From Adhaeretor mobilis (lineage in GTDB: Bacteria; Planctomycetota; Planctomycetia; Pirellulales; Lacipirellulaceae), in assembly GCF_007741515.1 (NCBI RefSeq), contig NZ_CP036263.1, positions 5,505,178-5,569,177 of the forward strand: DNA of 64,000 bases, read 5' to 3'. Below the pieces are notes generated by a model. The model did no database searches. It was not told the DNA's origin and saw only the letters and a list, made by a program, of their open reading frames with translations. Shown here one piece after another: positions 45,712 to 52,603 of this stretch. Position numbers and translations under genes: made by a program. The stretch's first letter is position 1; each line of letters begins with the position of its first letter.

Positions 45712-46980
45712 CTAATGCAACCTGTGTTTCATGTCGGAAATGACGGACTCACATACTCGAAGTCGGCCTTTCCCAATGACCCAACTCACCAGTGCGCTAA
45801 GCATCAGCAGTTGGCAAGTAGGCTCGGGAACTGCGATCGCAGAAACGGCCTCGGGCATACGGACCCCGAAATTGTACTGCCATATCTTATGGTCAACTCC
45901 GTTCACGACTAAGTTACTGTCACCGTCTGCCGCAAGGCTCGCTCCGGTGAGACCGAAATCTCTTTGCCACTGAAGAAAGTCGAGGCCGTCGACGTCACTG
46001 TCACCATCGTAGTCGCCGTTCGGAAGTTGCAGCGTGGCAGTAACGGGGTAATGGTCTGACGGGTAGCGACCGCTGAAGTTTGTGCGAATGATCTGGGCAT
46101 TCGTTGCGGTGAAATCATAGCTATGCAGGATATGGTCAATTCGAGAGCCGATCGATGCTCCGACGAAACCATGCTGCGTTTTTTCATAAGGCGTTTGCAC
46201 CGGCTCAACCTCACGATAGCTGTCTAGTAGTTGAAAACTACTTGGGTCGTTTTCGCCGACAAGATCGAGAAACGCAGTATTGTTTTCTAGAACATTTAGA
46301 TCGCCCATCACAATAAGAGGACGATCACCAGCGAGTAAATCGATCTGTTGTCGAATGAGATTGGCGGAGTGAACCCTCGCCGGTTGGCTAACATGGTCCC
46401 AATGAGTATTGAGCACGAAGTACTCCTGATTGCCAGCCTGGTTGTCCTCTAGCATTGCCCATGATGCGATCCGAAAAGTGGCGGCACCTGGAAAGACGCT
46501 AGGTATCGAGGGCGCGTTGCTCAGCCAAAAAGTGCCCTCGTTGGTGCGTGTGAACCGATCGTTGCGGTAAAAAATCCCGGTGTGCTCACCAGAATGAAAC
46601 CCGTTGTTGCGACCGATTCCATACGATCCGTAGCTAGGCAGTGCGGTTCGCAGGTCGTTCATTTGGTTTTCAAAGGCCTCTTGCACACCCAAAATGTCGG
46701 GCCCGTAGTCGTTGATCACCGTGGTAGCCAAGTCGCGCCGGTGATTGCCGGTCGTCGAAATCCAGGCGTTGTTACCACTGGTTGGCGAACCGTAGTCGAA
46801 ATCGGCCTTAATATTAAAGGACATCGTCTTAATGGCCGGTGTCTGAGCGAAAAGCGTCCCAGGCAGCACTGCCACCCAGAGCCACACCCATCGGAACACC
46901 CTGAGACAGGCCGAACGGGAAAGCTCCGATCGATGCCAGTTTCTCTGCCTGCTGACTGCTGTACGAATGTGGGGACGCAT
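45712..46980 (-). CDS. PEP-CTERM endonuclease/exonuclease/phosphatase-family protein
   Basis: 422 residues from ATG 46980 (MRPHIRTAVSRQRNW); the signal sequence is FRWVWLWVAVLPGTLFAQ. The DNase I-like fold shows all motifs: TMSFNIKADFDYG, the metal glutamate in ILGVQEAFENQ, VLNTHWDH, IVMGDLNVLENN, SRIDHILHS and the final SDHYPVTATL. A dockerin-like unit (DYDGDSDVDGLDFLQWQRDFG) and the tail AVPEPTCQLLMLSALVSWVIG follow. It is probably an extracellular phosphodiesterase or nuclease; the substrate is not readable. Confidence 0.9.
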   Translation of the reverse strand: MRPHIRTAVSRQRNWHRSELSRSACLRVFRWVWLWVAVLPGTLFAQTPAIKTMSFNIKADFDYGSPTSGNNAWISTTGNHRRDLATTVINDYGPDILGVQEAFENQMNDLRTALPSYGSYGIGRNNGFHSGEHTGIFYRNDRFTRTNEGTFWLSNAPSIPSVFPGAATFRIASWAMLEDNQAGNQEYFVLNTHWDHVSQPARVHSANLIRQQIDLLAGDRPLIVMGDLNVLENNTAFLDLVGENDPSSFQLLDSYREVEPVQTPYEKTQHGFVGASIGSRIDHILHSYDFTATNAQIIRTNFSGRYPSDHYPVTATLQLPNGDYDGDSDVDGLDFLQWQRDFGLTGASLAADGDSNLVVNGVDHKIWQYNFGVRMPEAVSAIAVPEPTCQLLMLSALVSWVIGKGRLRVCESVISDMKHRLH

Positions 46981-47498
46981 GGGAATCCTTGTCGCTGACA
47001 CTTCGAACTGAACTTGAGCCTGGAGCCAATCCCGGCGAGCAATGATCCCTATTCTAGCCACTCACGGCTCGCGTGTGGGCGATGGGTTAGCGCAAATCAC
47101 GCTGGTGGCTTCGAGAAAACTCAAAGCACTTGCAGCGATTCACCCTAGTGCGGCAGGAAAATCTGCACACCGGATAAGACGGATTTCAATTGCGTGGGAT
47201 ATTGAACAAACTCAGGCTCGAAGCGCAGCTCTAAAATCGGCTAATTTGATCCATTTGAAGCTCAGGTCTGGCCACTCGCTAAACGACTCATGTGGCATCG
47301 ACATGGGTCGCGAAAGGAGTGCTGCTGAGCAGCCCATGTGGGTCACTCAGGGGTTAGATAAATTGGTGCCCAAACTGATAGCGGTTTGGATAACCTCAGC
47401 GAGTTCGGGGGGATATTCCTGCGGTCGGTCAGGAACGACCAGGATGACCGAACCGAAAGACTCGGTGTGATTTACAAGTGATTAGCCGGAATTATAGG
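46981..47498. other. Intergenic with dispersed repeats
   Basis: No supported gene; an ORF at 47042-47470 has no ribosome binding site and crosses repeats. It holds a second TCTGGCCACTCGCTAAACGA near 47271 and the 59-base repeat at 47338. Confidence 0.45.
47338..47396 (+). repeat. 59-base dispersed repeat, copy 2
   Basis: Matches 35615-35673 except at three positions (GGGGTTAG, CTGATAGC, GGATAACC here). It lies about 100 bases outside the terminal attC of the cassette array. Confidence 0.85.
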
Positions 47499-47499
47499 A

Positions 47500-47534
47500 A
47501 GCTGTGACGGCTTCGGTCCATCCGTTTGTTATGC
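47500..47534 (-). other. Partial attC-like site (array end)
   Basis: On the minus strand it opens GCATAAC (an RYYYAAC-like core) and continues AAACGGATGGACCGAAGCCG, the left half of an attC of the same sort as the sites at 47889 and 49027. No clear GTTRRRY partner follows, so the right half is lost or degenerate. It lies after the last cassette gene. Confidence 0.55.
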
Positions 47535-47598
47535 ACCAATTCAGTGGCGGTCCAGTTTCAGAAAATGCATTCGTTCGAATCGATCATTCCGGCTCGTC

Positions 47599-47871
47599 TT
47601 AGGCCGCGTTCTGATGGCTGCTCATGGCATCGTCGACTTTGGCGTTCAGCCGGTTGATAAGATATATGACTGGAAGGGCAAGCAGCACTAACACCCCGGT
47701 CACCGGCCAGATCAGGTCATCCCGTCCTTTCGCCAGGTGCGGCAGCGCAAGCCAAATAATGCCAATGTAAATTGGCGCAAAGACAATTGCGACTGCTTGG
47801 GCTACGGCGATTTTTACCAATTGAGCCAAGATTAACTTACAAATACTCGCCACGGACTCAAGGATCTTCAT
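47599..47871 (-). CDS. Cassette 5: small membrane protein, 90 aa
   Basis: ATG 47871 (MKILESVASICKLILAQLVK), 18 bases after the GTT core of the preceding attC; the frame is open to 47994 but upstream residues are attC-encoded. Two membrane segments (KIAVAQAVAIVFAPIYIGIIWLAL... and LIWPVTGVLVLLALPVIYLI) and a hydrophilic tail ending SSHQNAA. No known family. It could be a membrane-type immunity or toxin component by context; that is inference. Confidence 0.65.
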   Translation of the reverse strand: MKILESVASICKLILAQLVKIAVAQAVAIVFAPIYIGIIWLALPHLAKGRDDLIWPVTGVLVLLALPVIYLINRLNAKVDDAMSSHQNAA

Positions 47872-47888
47872 GGTTCGGATCGTCCCGA

Positions 47889-47979
47889 AACGAACGTCCG
47901 CGATAACCGAGTCGCGGGAGTTGATTTTCCATTGCAAAGCCGCCCGATTCCGCGACTTCGGTTCATCGCATTGTTCTGC
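47889..47979 (-). other. attC-like site after cassette 4
   Basis: Minus strand: GCAGAAC ... GATGAACCGAAGTCGCGG ... CCGCGACTCGGTTATC ... GTTCGTT. The arms AACCGAAGTCGCGG and CCGCGACTCGGTT pair with one extra base (A) on one arm, and GAT(G)/ATC extends the stem with an extrahelical G, the asymmetry that defines the bottom strand of attC sites. 91 bases. Confidence 0.75.
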
Positions 47980-47999
47980 CACGTTGTATTGCAAAAAAA

Positions 48000-48401
48000 C
48001 TACGCGTCAGGTTCGACGATTGGAGTTCCGGCGAGCAATGTGTCCGCGAATTCCGCAAATGATGACGCCAATTGCCGAAAGTCCTCCCATTGAAGGGAGG
48101 TTGCCGGTATGTCGCCAACACCACCCGACGAACCGTCGCGAACATCTATCGCGTAGAGTTCTCCACCTCCATCCGATCCAATGCCCAATAGACCCGGCGC
48201 AAATTCGTCGAATCCGTATTCACGACTGTATTGCAGAACGTCCCTTATCGGCCACAGCCACACGAGTCCCGATCCAACTGATTCAATATCCATTTTGACA
48301 GCACCGTGTCGTATGTGGAATGCGATAAACTCAGGCGGAGTATTCGCCGGGCATGCAATTCGGAAGCGCTCAATGTCATCGGATGTAGGAATGTCGCGCA
48401 T
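48000..48401 (-). CDS. Cassette 4: SMI1/KNR4 (SUKH)-like immunity protein
   Basis: 133 residues from ATG 48401 (MRDIPTSDDIERFRIACPAN). The pattern is SUKH-like: a helical start, then PPEFIAFHIRHGAVKMD, the central LLGIGSDGGGELYAIDVRD (the conserved G-x-D-G-G/E-y turn) and a final helix SFAEFADTLLAG. SUKH proteins neutralise polymorphic toxins by direct binding in the cytoplasm. No cognate toxin gene is adjacent. It begins about 16 bases after the attC core at 48417. Confidence 0.72.
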   Translation of the reverse strand: MRDIPTSDDIERFRIACPANTPPEFIAFHIRHGAVKMDIESVGSGLVWLWPIRDVLQYSREYGFDEFAPGLLGIGSDGGGELYAIDVRDGSSGGVGDIPATSLQWEDFRQLASSFAEFADTLLAGTPIVEPDA

Positions 48402-48416
48402 CGAAAATCTTGATTG

Positions 48417-48524
48417 GCAGAACGTAAAAGGCTCAGTTGCCGGCCGCCCGCGGAAAGCAGGCTGCAAACCGACAACAACATCATATCGCGGGCGCAGCCG
48501 GTCAACTGCAGCCGGTGGTTAGGC
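48417..48524 (-). other. attC-like site after cassette 3
   Basis: Minus strand: GCCTAAC (containing the stop TAA of the Imm53-like gene) ... GGCTGCAGTTGACCGG ... CCGGCAACTGAGCC ... GTTCTGC. Paired arms: GGCT/AGCC, CAGTTG/CAACTG with an unpaired C on one side, CCGG/CCGG and CGCCCGCG/CGCGGGCG. 108 bases. Nearly the same ends occur in the site at 49990. Confidence 0.82.
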
Positions 48525-49016
48525 GGCACCTTCCGGCAAACGACGCTTCAAGACTTTTTCCCAATGATGGATGCGGCAGAAAACCGAATGTCGAATCCTC
48601 CAATCCTGACAGTCATCGAGACGACACTTCTCCTCGCCGCGACTTTTGCCAAGCAACTCCCAAAGCTCAAGGTCGTCACGTTGCTTTAGGTCCGCCTCGT
48701 CAGGAACCGCAAGCCAATCGTCACGATCTTTGGCCCACTCTAAAAATCGCTTAAGGATTTCTTCAAGACGATTCGGATCACCCATCCCGTGCCACTGCAT
48801 TCGGTCACGTTTGCACTGAATCCATGAGGCATCGTCGTCGCCATCACCGATCGAATAATCGGCGTAAGGCGCGGCTTCGAGAATGGTGTCACGTAGGTCG
48901 ATCTTGACCCACCAACCGGGATTGTCGAGGGTTTCAATGACAACGCCGTAGGAATGTTCCCAGTCGCCATCGCATTGGGCAGAGTACCAGTCGTTTATGT
49001 CGGCAAACACGGACAT
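48519..49016 (-). CDS. Cassette 3: Imm53-like immunity protein
   Basis: 165 residues from ATG 49016. The N-terminus WYSAQCDGDWEHSYGVVIET followed by LDNPGWWVKIDLRDT is the pattern of the Imm53 family. Residues 95-165 (LAVPDEADLKQRDDLELWEL...CRLDDCQDWRIRHSVFCRIHH) form an appended Cys/His-containing segment, perhaps metal binding. The role would be neutralising a contact-dependent or secreted toxin. The stop codon TAA is part of the attC core GCCTAAC, as in many integron cassettes. Confidence 0.75.
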   Translation of the reverse strand: MSVFADINDWYSAQCDGDWEHSYGVVIETLDNPGWWVKIDLRDTILEAAPYADYSIGDGDDDASWIQCKRDRMQWHGMGDPNRLEEILKRFLEWAKDRDDWLAVPDEADLKQRDDLELWELLGKSRGEEKCRLDDCQDWRIRHSVFCRIHHWEKVLKRRLPEGAA

Positions 49017-49026
49017 TAGTCTTGCC

Positions 49027-49118
49027 GCCTAACGGTTGAGATCACCGAGCCGGGACAGTTGATCTTCCATTTCAAAAACACGCGCAAGCCCGGCTTCGCG
49101 TGCATCGTTTTGTTATCT
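49027..49118 (-). other. attC-like site after cassette 2
   Basis: Minus strand: AGATAAC ... CGATGCACGCGAAGCCGGG ... CCCGGCTCGGTGATC ... GTTAGGC. AGCCGGG/CCCGGCT and GAT(G)CAC/GTGATC pair with an extrahelical G. The 3' core GTTAGGC is the consensus GTTRRRY. 92 bases, of the same design as the site at 47889. Confidence 0.82.
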
Positions 49119-49136
49119 GGCTATTCTCACGTATCG

Positions 49137-49943
49137 TCAAACTTGGTTTTCAATTTTTCGAAGGAAATTGTTAATTGGTCTGCTGAAATCCAATTTTGGT
49201 CGTTTCATTTCGGTCTTCGTCAATTCCCGGGGCCTAAGTTCATACGCACTAGCAACACGTTCCATTTTTAGCACCTTAGTGCCGATTTCAGTCCCAATCC
49301 GATAAATATGTTGGCATTGGATTTCTGATGTATTCATTCCCAAGAAGATGGTGGTCACGACGCCTGGCGCAGAAATTGGCTTGTTGCCTTCTTGAGTTAC
49401 GATTCGATATTCCTTTTCGTAACTCCAATCCTCGTGTTTCATGAACAAAGCCTTCATGCCTCGAATTACGAAACCGTTCTCGTATTTTTCCTGCGTTGGC
49501 GGACCAGTGTTATATTTCTTCAACTCACTGTTGAATTCATCTAAGCTCTGAGGAAGCTGCTTAAGTTGGTCGTTTAACCCTGCTGTTGACAGATATTCGA
49601 TTGGGCTCGCGTTGCGAATGATGGGTAGCTCGTCGTATTCTTCGTCGTAGGGATTGATATTGGATTTGAGCGGCAGTTCGCTTAACTGGTCGTCCGTGTA
49701 GTCGGTGTATTCAATGCACACACCTTTGTGTGAGTCAGCATAATGCGACCACATCATAATGTTCGCGCTTATTGCAGACAATGAAAGGACGCCCCACTGA
49801 TTGTTACTTCCCATAAGGCTCTGCGACAGTCCACAGTCGAAGGGGTCATTTAACGATGATGGTTTCGGATACCACGCATATCCCTCGATCAAGGCACTCG
49901 ACGTGTTGTTGTTGATTCGAGTGTATTTGTATAGTTGCTTCAT
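49137..49943 (-). CDS. Cassette 2: DUF2971 protein
   Basis: 268 residues from ATG 49943 (MKQLYKYTRINNNTSSALIE). The family motif MMWSHYADSHKGVCIEY is present, as are the N-terminal YKYTRI, the WYPKPSSLNDPFDC segment and KHEDWSYEKEYRIVTQEG. DUF2971 proteins are found in defence islands and as cassette cargo; some are related to abortive-infection genes, but the biochemical activity is not established. AT-richer than its neighbours, a sign of separate origin. Confidence 0.85.
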   Translation of the reverse strand: MKQLYKYTRINNNTSSALIEGYAWYPKPSSLNDPFDCGLSQSLMGSNNQWGVLSLSAISANIMMWSHYADSHKGVCIEYTDYTDDQLSELPLKSNINPYDEEYDELPIIRNASPIEYLSTAGLNDQLKQLPQSLDEFNSELKKYNTGPPTQEKYENGFVIRGMKALFMKHEDWSYEKEYRIVTQEGNKPISAPGVVTTIFLGMNTSEIQCQHIYRIGTEIGTKVLKMERVASAYELRPRELTKTEMKRPKLDFSRPINNFLRKIENQV

Positions 49944-49989
49944 CGGCTTCCATTGTTTGGCAGCGTGTCGCGATTAAACCTGAAGTGCC

Positions 49990-50097
49990 ACATAACGTAA
50001 AAGGCTCAGTTGCCGGCCGCCCGCGGGAGGGGGCGTACCACCGACAACTTCATTCTACTCGCGGGCGTCGCCGGTCAACTGCAGCCGGTGGTTAGGG
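49990..50097 (-). other. attC-like site after cassette 1
   Basis: Minus strand: CCCTAAC ... GGCTGCAGTTGACCGG ... CGGCCGGCAACTGAGCC ... GTTATGT. It shares both arms with the site at 48417 almost base for base while the loop differs, showing that the two belong to one attC family. 108 bases. Confidence 0.82.
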
Positions 50098-50099
50098 CA

Positions 50100-50597
50100 C
50101 TACCAGAAACGCCACCACGGTTTCTTCTGTTCGGCTTCGGCAACTGTCACTTGATTGATCTTGGTGCCGGGCGGCAGGTCTTTCACTTGCTGGTGAATCT
50201 GGCCCGAGACCGAAAAGTGGACCGCGATGTCCGTCACTTCAATGTTGTCTGGATCAAGTTGACCGCCGAGGACCGGTGGTTGCTTGAAACTCAAGCATTC
50301 ATTCTGGCCGGGGTCCATGCCGAGCAGGGCCTGCCCTTGCACGATGTCCGGCATGAACCACGCTTCGATGTGTTGCTCCTCGGTAATCGCCGCTTGGAAT
50401 TCGTCCAGCGATGCGGACACTTGATCGGCGGACCCTTCAACAACGTTAAGCCACAGAATGGCACCGTCACTTAAACGACGCACGAACGCATCGCCTGCCT
50501 TCGTAATAACGACCAACTCGACATCGTCTGGGAGAAGCCATCTCCAATCGTCGAGCAGTTGCTCGATTGGGTATGTCGTCTTCGTGGCGAGTTGCAT
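50100..50597 (-). CDS. Cassette 1: DUF1851 / T6SS Tdi1-type immunity protein
   Basis: 165 residues from ATG 50597, eleven bases after the cassette core GTTAGGGC. C-terminal signature PPVLGGQLDPDNIEVTDIAV, then HFSVSGQIHQQVKDLPPGTKI, is that of DUF1851/Tdi1-like proteins, which protect against type VI secretion DNase effectors such as Tde1. The N-terminal half (YPIEQLLDDWRWLLPDDVEL...DGAILWLNVVEGS) fits the GAD-like partner region. No effector or T6SS gene is visible here. It is the first gene of the array, counted from the attI-like end. Confidence 0.82.
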   Translation of the reverse strand: MQLATKTTYPIEQLLDDWRWLLPDDVELVVITKAGDAFVRRLSDGAILWLNVVEGSADQVSASLDEFQAAITEEQHIEAWFMPDIVQGQALLGMDPGQNECLSFKQPPVLGGQLDPDNIEVTDIAVHFSVSGQIHQQVKDLPPGTKINQVTVAEAEQKKPWWRFW

Positions 50598-50607
50598 GCC
50601 CGAAAGT

Positions 50608-50680
50608 GCCCTAACTTGTTATTAGACACAAAAATGTAGATAACACCTGCTTATCTACAAAAAGTGTGGATAAGCAGACT
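50608..50680 (-). promoter_or_regulatory. Array entry region with attI-like core and hairpins
   Basis: The core GTTAGGGC (minus strand, 50615-50608) precedes the first cassette. Upstream on that strand lie CTGCTTATC-CACACTTTTTGTA-GATAAGCAG and GTAGATAA-GCAGGTG-TTATCTAC, overlapping inverted repeats in AT-rich DNA. This could be a former attI, a promoter for the array, or the remains of another attC. No integrase gene is nearby. Confidence 0.5.
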
Positions 50681-50790
50681 CCGTAATTGTATCAAAATCG
50701 TCCACTTCTGGCATGCTGCCGGGATGATGGCAAAGTGTAGAGAGGTAAATGCCTACCCTACCTCAGCTTCATCGTCCGAACGCAGTTCCT

Positions 50791-50899
50791 AAGGCACTGT
50801 CATCTGAGCAAGAATTCTCATCTGATGAGGCTTTCGTCTATTTCGCCCCGAGCCGACAAGCGGCTACTGACCCAGCTGCTTGCGCGTCGCGTCGAGAAG
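50791..50899 (+). repeat. 109-base direct repeat at the kinase 3' end, copy 2
   Basis: Matches 45273-45381 with three differences. The part 50864-50899 is coding (the last 12 codons of the kinase gene, minus strand), the rest is downstream DNA. Together the two copies bracket 5.4 kb with the phosphodiesterase gene and the cassette array. Confidence 0.9.
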
Positions 50900-52402
50900 T
50901 TCAAACAGCCGGCTGTCGCTGCGTCGTAGCGAGTCGCTCATCTCGGTAGTGAGTCGGCCCAATTCAGTTCGCGCGCGTACGTCGTTGCCTAGGCGGGCTT
51001 CGGTAATGACTAAAGCGGCAATCGTGAAAGCGTTGGTCGCGTCAGGCGCGTCGCCCTGTTGCGTATTCCGATCGAGCTCTCGCAGCTTGGCGAGCGCCTT
51101 CTTGTTCTCCTCAGAGAGCAGCAAGTAGTAACGCACGAGACCCTGCTCGGCCAATTGCTTCTCGTAGGCATCGGCCTCAGGGAAGTACTTCTCGACGGCC
51201 TGCCAGGCAGCTTCGCTCGGGGCCAGATTGGCTTGGTAAATCTGCTCCCAAGCCGTCTCGCGTTTCACAACCTCGGGACGTTCGTTTCCGCGCAGGTAGT
51301 TCTTCGGTCGCGTCACCAGACTCAGCAAGCCACCCGCAAGCAGCGCACAACCTACTAAGACAAAGCGTCGTATTCTGCTGCTCTTGCTCGGCTGAAGCGA
51401 AGTGAGCGTTTGCATCGCCTGGCTTAGCTTGCGAGTGGTCGAGGAACTTGAACTCGCCATTCCATTCGCTGAGTTCCCTTTTCCTGAGCTATTGGCACCT
51501 GAAATCCACTCCGCCAGTGGCCAGCTTTCGGGACCGTCCCCCCAGCCTTCCTCTTTCGCTTGAGAGGCCAACTCCCGCAGTTCCGTGAGCAACTCTGCGG
51601 GCGAGTCGTAGCGATCCGCAGGCTGCTTGGCCATGAGCCGCTTGATGACTCGCACCATTCCCGCAGGCACATCTTCGCGCACTTCACGCAAGGGCTTCGG
51701 CTGTACGTTCAAATGTTGCACCGCGATGGCGAGCGCCGTCTCGCCCGTGTGCGGCGGCTCACCAGCGAGCAAGTGGTAGGCGGTTACGCCGAGTGAATAC
51801 AAGTCGCTACGAAAATCGACATCGCGACTTTCGATTTGCTCCGGGCTCATATAGAGCGGCGTTCCCATAGCAACGCCCACCTGGGTGAGCGCCGGACTGC
51901 TGAGTGCCTGGGCATCGACATTCAAGACCCTTGCGAGACCAAAGTCGGCAACTTTCACCTCGCCACTGGAGCTGAGCAATAGGTTCTCTGGCTTAATATC
52001 GCGGTGGACGATGCCCTGCTCAGACGCCTTGTGCAGTGCCGCGGCCACTTGTCGTAGTACATCTAGCACCAGTCGCGGCGGCAATGAGCCTTGCTTACGG
52101 AGCACTTCGCTGAGGTTCTTCCCGGGCACGTATTCTTGGGCAATGAAGTGAATGCCCTCAGCACGCCCCACTTCGTAGATCTGCACGATATTCGCATGGA
52201 CCAGCGAAGCGGCCGCCCGCGCTTCGTTAGTAAAACGCTGCACGTAGCTGGCATCGCTGGCGAGTGCAGGCTGCAAGACTTTCAGTGCCACTTGCCGACT
52301 GAGCGATTCCTGATTCGCCAAATAAACCTCAGCCATCCCCCCAGCACCCAGCTGACGTAGCACGCAATAGTCGCCAAGCGTTTTGCCGGTAAGGTCAGTC
52401 AT
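50864..52402 (-). CDS. Ser/Thr protein kinase with membrane anchor
   Basis: 512 residues. A complete Hanks-type kinase domain spans 10-275: loop LGAGGMAEVYLA, ATP lysine in VALKVLQ (Lys41), HRDIKPENLLL near 136, DFGLARV near 155, GTPLYMSPEQIESR and SDLYSLGVTAYHLLAG. A Ser/Gly-rich linker follows, then a single membrane helix near 345-362 (FVLVGCALLAGGLLSLV) and an extracytoplasmic helical region of 150 residues with TPR-like character. It probably senses an envelope signal. Its 3' end is duplicated at 45273. Confidence 0.93.
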   Translation of the reverse strand: MTDLTGKTLGDYCVLRQLGAGGMAEVYLANQESLSRQVALKVLQPALASDASYVQRFTNEARAAASLVHANIVQIYEVGRAEGIHFIAQEYVPGKNLSEVLRKQGSLPPRLVLDVLRQVAAALHKASEQGIVHRDIKPENLLLSSSGEVKVADFGLARVLNVDAQALSSPALTQVGVAMGTPLYMSPEQIESRDVDFRSDLYSLGVTAYHLLAGEPPHTGETALAIAVQHLNVQPKPLREVREDVPAGMVRVIKRLMAKQPADRYDSPAELLTELRELASQAKEEGWGDGPESWPLAEWISGANSSGKGNSANGMASSSSSTTRKLSQAMQTLTSLQPSKSSRIRRFVLVGCALLAGGLLSLVTRPKNYLRGNERPEVVKRETAWEQIYQANLAPSEAAWQAVEKYFPEADAYEKQLAEQGLVRYYLLLSEENKKALAKLRELDRNTQQGDAPDATNAFTIAALVITEARLGNDVRARTELGRLTTEMSDSLRRSDSRLFELLDATRKQLGQ

Positions 52403-52429
52403 ATTATTTGGCGATGGGACGCTGAGAAT

Positions 52430-52600
52430 CCTGGAATGTTCTTGTTAGTCACTGATGACACTGATTGCACGGATACTTTGGAACAGCCGCCTCGCTGTAA
52501 CTCGCTCCACTCGTTACGGCCTACATCTCTGTTCCCTCTGTTGTCTCCTGTAAAATCAGCGGTGCTATCCGTGTCATCCGTGGCTAAATTCTTTGCTCGT
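52430..52600. repeat. CCACGGATGACACGGAT-type repeat
   Basis: Contains CTCTGTTCCCTCTGTTGTCT and GTGTCATCCGTGGCTAA, the right arm of the repeat at 34590-34790; the left arm is reduced to CACTGATGACACTG. It lies between the kinase and metF. Confidence 0.65.
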
Positions 52601-52603
52601 TAC

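Noticed and set aside
47042-47470. 142-codon plus-strand frame between the phosphodiesterase and the cassette array
   Set aside because: It consists largely of dispersed repeat sequence and lacks a ribosome binding site.
47500-50680. Reading the stem-loops at 47889, 48417, 49027 and 49990 as ordinary terminators
   Set aside because: They lack T-runs, have separated arms with one-sided unpaired bases, carry GTT/AAC cores at both ends and occur after each of five unrelated small genes, which fits attC sites better.
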